Below are positions 13,628-16,031 of a stretch of 16,031 nucleotides of DNA, piece by piece. This stretch comes from Verrucomicrobiota bacterium (GTDB lineage Bacteria; Verrucomicrobiota; Verrucomicrobiia; Opitutales; Opitutaceae): assembly GCA_023446735.1 (NCBI GenBank), contig JAEXPQ010000126.1:1-16031 (forward strand). Direction: 5' to 3'. The translations under genes and the position numbers were made by a program. The notes below the pieces were generated by a model. It was not told the origin of the DNA. It saw only the letters and a program-made list of their open reading frames with translations, and made no database searches. Each line of letters starts with the position of its first letter. Positions within the stretch are counted from its first letter, which is position 1.

Positions 13628-16031
13628 CTACCGCTCGACTGCGCCGAGACAGTCGCGAAGCTCAGCCTGGAGCTCCTCCACCGTAAAAGGCTTCAGCAGC
13701 ACCCGATCGATCCGCGCCGCCGGATCGGTCGTGGCCGCGCGGGACACGGCGCGCCCGCTCACCACCATGATCCGGCCGGCGAAACCCGCCCCGCGCGCCC
13801 GGCGCACCAGCTCCAACCCGTCGATACCGGGGATGTTGATGTCGAGCACCAGCAGCTCGTAGTCGCGCAGCCGGTCCTGGAGATGGCGCCAGGCCTCGTC
13901 CCCGTCGGCCAGGCGCCGCACCGCGTGCCCGTCCAGCTTCAGCACGCCACTGATCGCGCGCGCCACCAGCTCGTCGTCCTCGACGAGGAGAATCCGCACC
14001 GCAGCCACCCGGGCCTCGATCACCGCCGCGGGCTCGAGGCCGTCCGGCTCCGCTACCGCCAACACCGGCAGAAACACGTGGAAGGCCGTCCCCTCGCCGG
14101 CGATGGTCTCCACTTCGACCCGGCCACCTGCGGCCGTGACCAGGTTCCAGACTGTCGCCAGGCCCAGTCCGGTTCCGGCCCCGACATCCTTGGTCGTGAA
14201 GAAAGGCTCGAAGATCCGCTCCCGCACCTCGGGCGGCATCCCTTTGCCGTTGTCCGCGATCGTGAGGCGCTGCCATCCGAGCACCGGGGCGCCACCGACC
14301 GCCGGCGACAGACCGGCGCTGTCGGCCGGCAGCTGCCGGGCCTCAAGCCGGATCCGCGGAACCCACGTTCCGCCCCCGTTCGCGGCCAGCCGCTCCAAGA
14401 GCGTGTCGCGGGCGTTGAGCAGGAGGTTCACCAGGATCTGGTGCAGGTCCGTCGCGTTGAACTGGAGCGGCGCGAGCCCCTCCGGCACCGCGTTCTCCCA
14501 GACGATCCGCCGATCGAATGTCGGTTGCAGGAAATGGATCGCCCCGGCGACCGCCTCCTGCAGCCGCACCGCGACGGCCTTGTCCGAACCCTTGCGGCCG
14601 AAGGCCAGCAGCCGGCGGGTCAGCTCCGCGGCCCGCTTCGCCGCCACGGAGATCATGGCGACGTTCTCCCGCAACGCCGGATTCTCGATGCGCAGCATCT
14701 CGATGAGGCTCGTGTTGATCAGCACCGGCGTCATGAGGTTGTTGAACTCGTGGGCGATCCCGCCGACCAGCTCGCCCAGCGCCCGCAGGCGGCGCGAGCG
14801 CGCCAATTCCTCATCCAGCCGTCGCCGATCCGTGATATCGTCGACCAGAAGGCAGCAGCGCGCCGGCGCGCCGGGCGGAGGGCGCAGGGGGACCAGCGTC
14901 AACACCAGGTGTCGGCGCCCCTGGGCCATCGCCTGCTCGCGCACCATCGGCCCGGTGTCCGGGTGCCATGCCCCGAACAAGGCCGCGAGACAGTCCCGCC
15001 ATTCGGGGACGAGCGGCAGGTCCGCCAGCGCACGGCCGCCCCCGGCATCGTCCGGCAACCCCAACAGCGCCCGCGCCCGGCGGTTGATCGACAGCAGGTG
15101 CGGACCGGTCAGCTCCCCGCCGAAGACGCACATCCCCAGGGGCACGTTGTCGAACAGCACCCGCAGCAGGCCTTCCTGCTCCCCCAGCTCGCGGCTCTGG
15201 CGGTCGATTCGCCGGCGCAGGCTGCGCTGCCGCAGGAACCCCCACAACGCCGCGAGAAACGCCAGCGCGAGGGCCCCCGCCACGTAGGTGACGACCTCTT
15301 CGCGCGTGAACCGCGCCGGCTCGAAGCGGCCGAACCACTTGCGGTAGATCCGCCCGTACGCCCCGGTACGGTGCAGCACCGCCAGCCCCTCGTTCAACCG
15401 CGCGAGGAGCAGCGTGTCGCCCTTGTGCACGGCAAAACAGTGCCGAATCTCCAGATACGCAGCCAGGTCCGGCAGCTCGACGACATTCGTCAGGCCGAGG
15501 TGCTCGATGAGCGACAGCGCCGTGAGCCGCGACAACAGCACCGCATCGGCCCGCCCCTCGTCCACCAGCCGCAACGCCTCCTCCGCCGAGCCGACCTCGG
15601 TGATCCGCGGCTCCGGCTCCCATAGGCGCAGGAACAGCTCGGAGGCCGAGGTGTTTCCGGCGACGGCGAACCGCCGGCCGTGGAGATCGGCCAGCGAACG
15701 CACCGAGGCGTCGTCGCGTCGGACGAACACCACGTTCTGGACATACAGCAGCGGGACCGAGAAATCCGCCCATTCCTCGCGCCCCTTCGACTCGCTGAGC
15801 ATCTGCAGCATGTCGAACTCGCCCGCCCGGAAACGCCGCTGCACCTCCTCGTTCGGCATCTCCACCCGCCGGATGCGCAGGTTCATCGCCGCGGCCAGCT
15901 CGTCCAGCAGCTCGACCGTGAAACCGGTGAGCGGCCCGCCCGGCGTCTCGCGATAGGAATACGGGTAGTTGGTCGCATACGCCCCGACCACCACTTCGCG
16001 CTGGGCCCGCGCCCCGGTGACCATGTTGAGC
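13628..16031 (-). CDS. Hybrid sensor histidine kinase with periplasmic solute-binding sensor domain, 5' end cut by window
   Basis: About 800 residues are visible (numbering from the ATG at 16024). The frame stays open to the window edge and 'ARA-QREVVVG' looks like a signal-peptide cleavage site, so the true start is probably just outside. Domains in order: a family 3 solute-binding-type sensor (about 10-235, ending 'GAYGRIYRKWFG'), a membrane helix (about 242-264), a PAS-like domain (about 290-395), HisKA with H425 in 'GGIAHEFNN', HATPase with N-box 'HQILVNLLLNARDT', G1 'ADNGKGM', 'FEPFFTTK' and G2 'GTGLGL', and a C-terminal receiver with acidic 'VEDDE', acceptor D728 in 'VLDINIPG' and 'LKPF' lysine. 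The receiver is attached directly with no output domain, so a separate phosphotransfer protein or regulator is expected. The ligand is unknown, perhaps an amino acid or similar small molecule. Confidence 0.94.
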   Translation of the reverse strand, partial: LNMVTGARAQREVVVGAYATNYPYSYRETPGGPLTGFTVELLDELAAAMNLRIRRVEMPNEEVQRRFRAGEFDMLQMLSESKGREEWADFSVPLLYVQNVVFVRRDDASVRSLADLHGRRFAVAGNTSASELFLRLWEPEPRITEVGSAEEALRLVDEGRADAVLLSRLTALSLIEHLGLTNVVELPDLAAYLEIRHCFAVHKGDTLLLARLNEGLAVLHRTGAYGRIYRKWFGRFEPARFTREEVVTYVAGALALAFLAALWGFLRQRSLRRRIDRQSRELGEQEGLLRVLFDNVPLGMCVFGGELTGPHLLSINRRARALLGLPDDAGGGRALADLPLVPEWRDCLAALFGAWHPDTGPMVREQAMAQGRRHLVLTLVPLRPPPGAPARCCLLVDDITDRRRLDEELARSRRLRALGELVGGIAHEFNNLMTPVLINTSLIEMLRIENPALRENVAMISVAAKRAAELTRRLLAFGRKGSDKAVAVRLQEAVAGAIHFLQPTFDRRIVWENAVPEGLAPLQFNATDLHQILVNLLLNARDTLLERLAANGGGTWVPRIRLEARQLPADSAGLSPAVGGAPVLGWQRLTIADNGKGMPPEVRERIFEPFFTTKDVGAGTGLGLATVWNLVTAAGGRVEVETIAGEGTAFHVFLPVLAVAEPDGLEPAAVIEARVAAVRILLVEDDELVARAISGVLKLDGHAVRRLADGDEAWRHLQDRLRDYELLVLDINIPGIDGLELVRRARGAGFAGRIMVVSGRAVSRAATTDPAARIDRVLLKPFTVEELQAELRDCLGAVER

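Overview
This 16 kb window comes from a high-G+C bacterial chromosome. The best guess is Verrucomicrobiota, probably Opitutales/Opitutaceae. That rests on gene content (a long HrpA, an exported DUF2264 protein, a type IV prepilin peptidase coupled to aroE), overall protein character and weak Shine-Dalgarno use. It is an impression, not a database result. No rRNA, tRNA, CRISPR array, transposase or phage gene was seen.

Layout. (1) 1-3771 (+): the 3' part of hrpA, a DEAH-box RNA helicase. Its ORF carries an in-frame heptanucleotide-periodic repeat (1329-1454). (2) 3772-4052: a non-coding gap between convergent genes, packed with hairpins; it is a candidate small structured RNA or terminator region. 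(3) 4053-4949 (-), a LysR-type regulator, and 5019-5735 (+), a YggS-family PLP protein. They are divergent and share a 69 bp AT-rich promoter region with a TTAT-N7-ATAA LysR-type box. (4) 5750-7768 (-), an exported DUF2264 protein, diverging from 7946-8455 (+), a MarR regulator. An inverted repeat resembling a MarR operator lies just before the marR start. (5) 8491-10662 (+): an exported hydrolase that appears to fuse a class C beta-lactamase-type serine hydrolase to an alpha/beta hydrolase, 35 bp downstream of marR and probably co-transcribed with it. (6) 10755-11444 (+): a small exported protein made of two nearly identical 95-residue domains. (7) 11543-12457 aroE and 12454-13413 prepilin peptidase (+), overlapping by ATGA. 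(8) 13414-13627: a convergent gap containing a 65 bp imperfect inverted repeat. (9) 13628-16031 (-): a hybrid sensor histidine kinase with a periplasmic solute-binding-type sensor, cut by the right edge.

The genes do not form one pathway. Housekeeping functions (HrpA, YggS, AroE, prepilin peptidase) alternate with accessory, secreted functions (DUF2264 protein, double hydrolase, duplicated-domain protein). The most coherent local unit is DUF2264 / MarR / double hydrolase around the 7769-7945 promoter region, perhaps an inducible system for extracellular or periplasmic substrate breakdown. No clearly new multi-gene system is evident. The observations most worth checking are the heptamer element inside hrpA, the hairpin-rich gap at 3790-4010, the hydrolase fusion, the duplicated-domain protein and the inverted repeat at 13533-13597.
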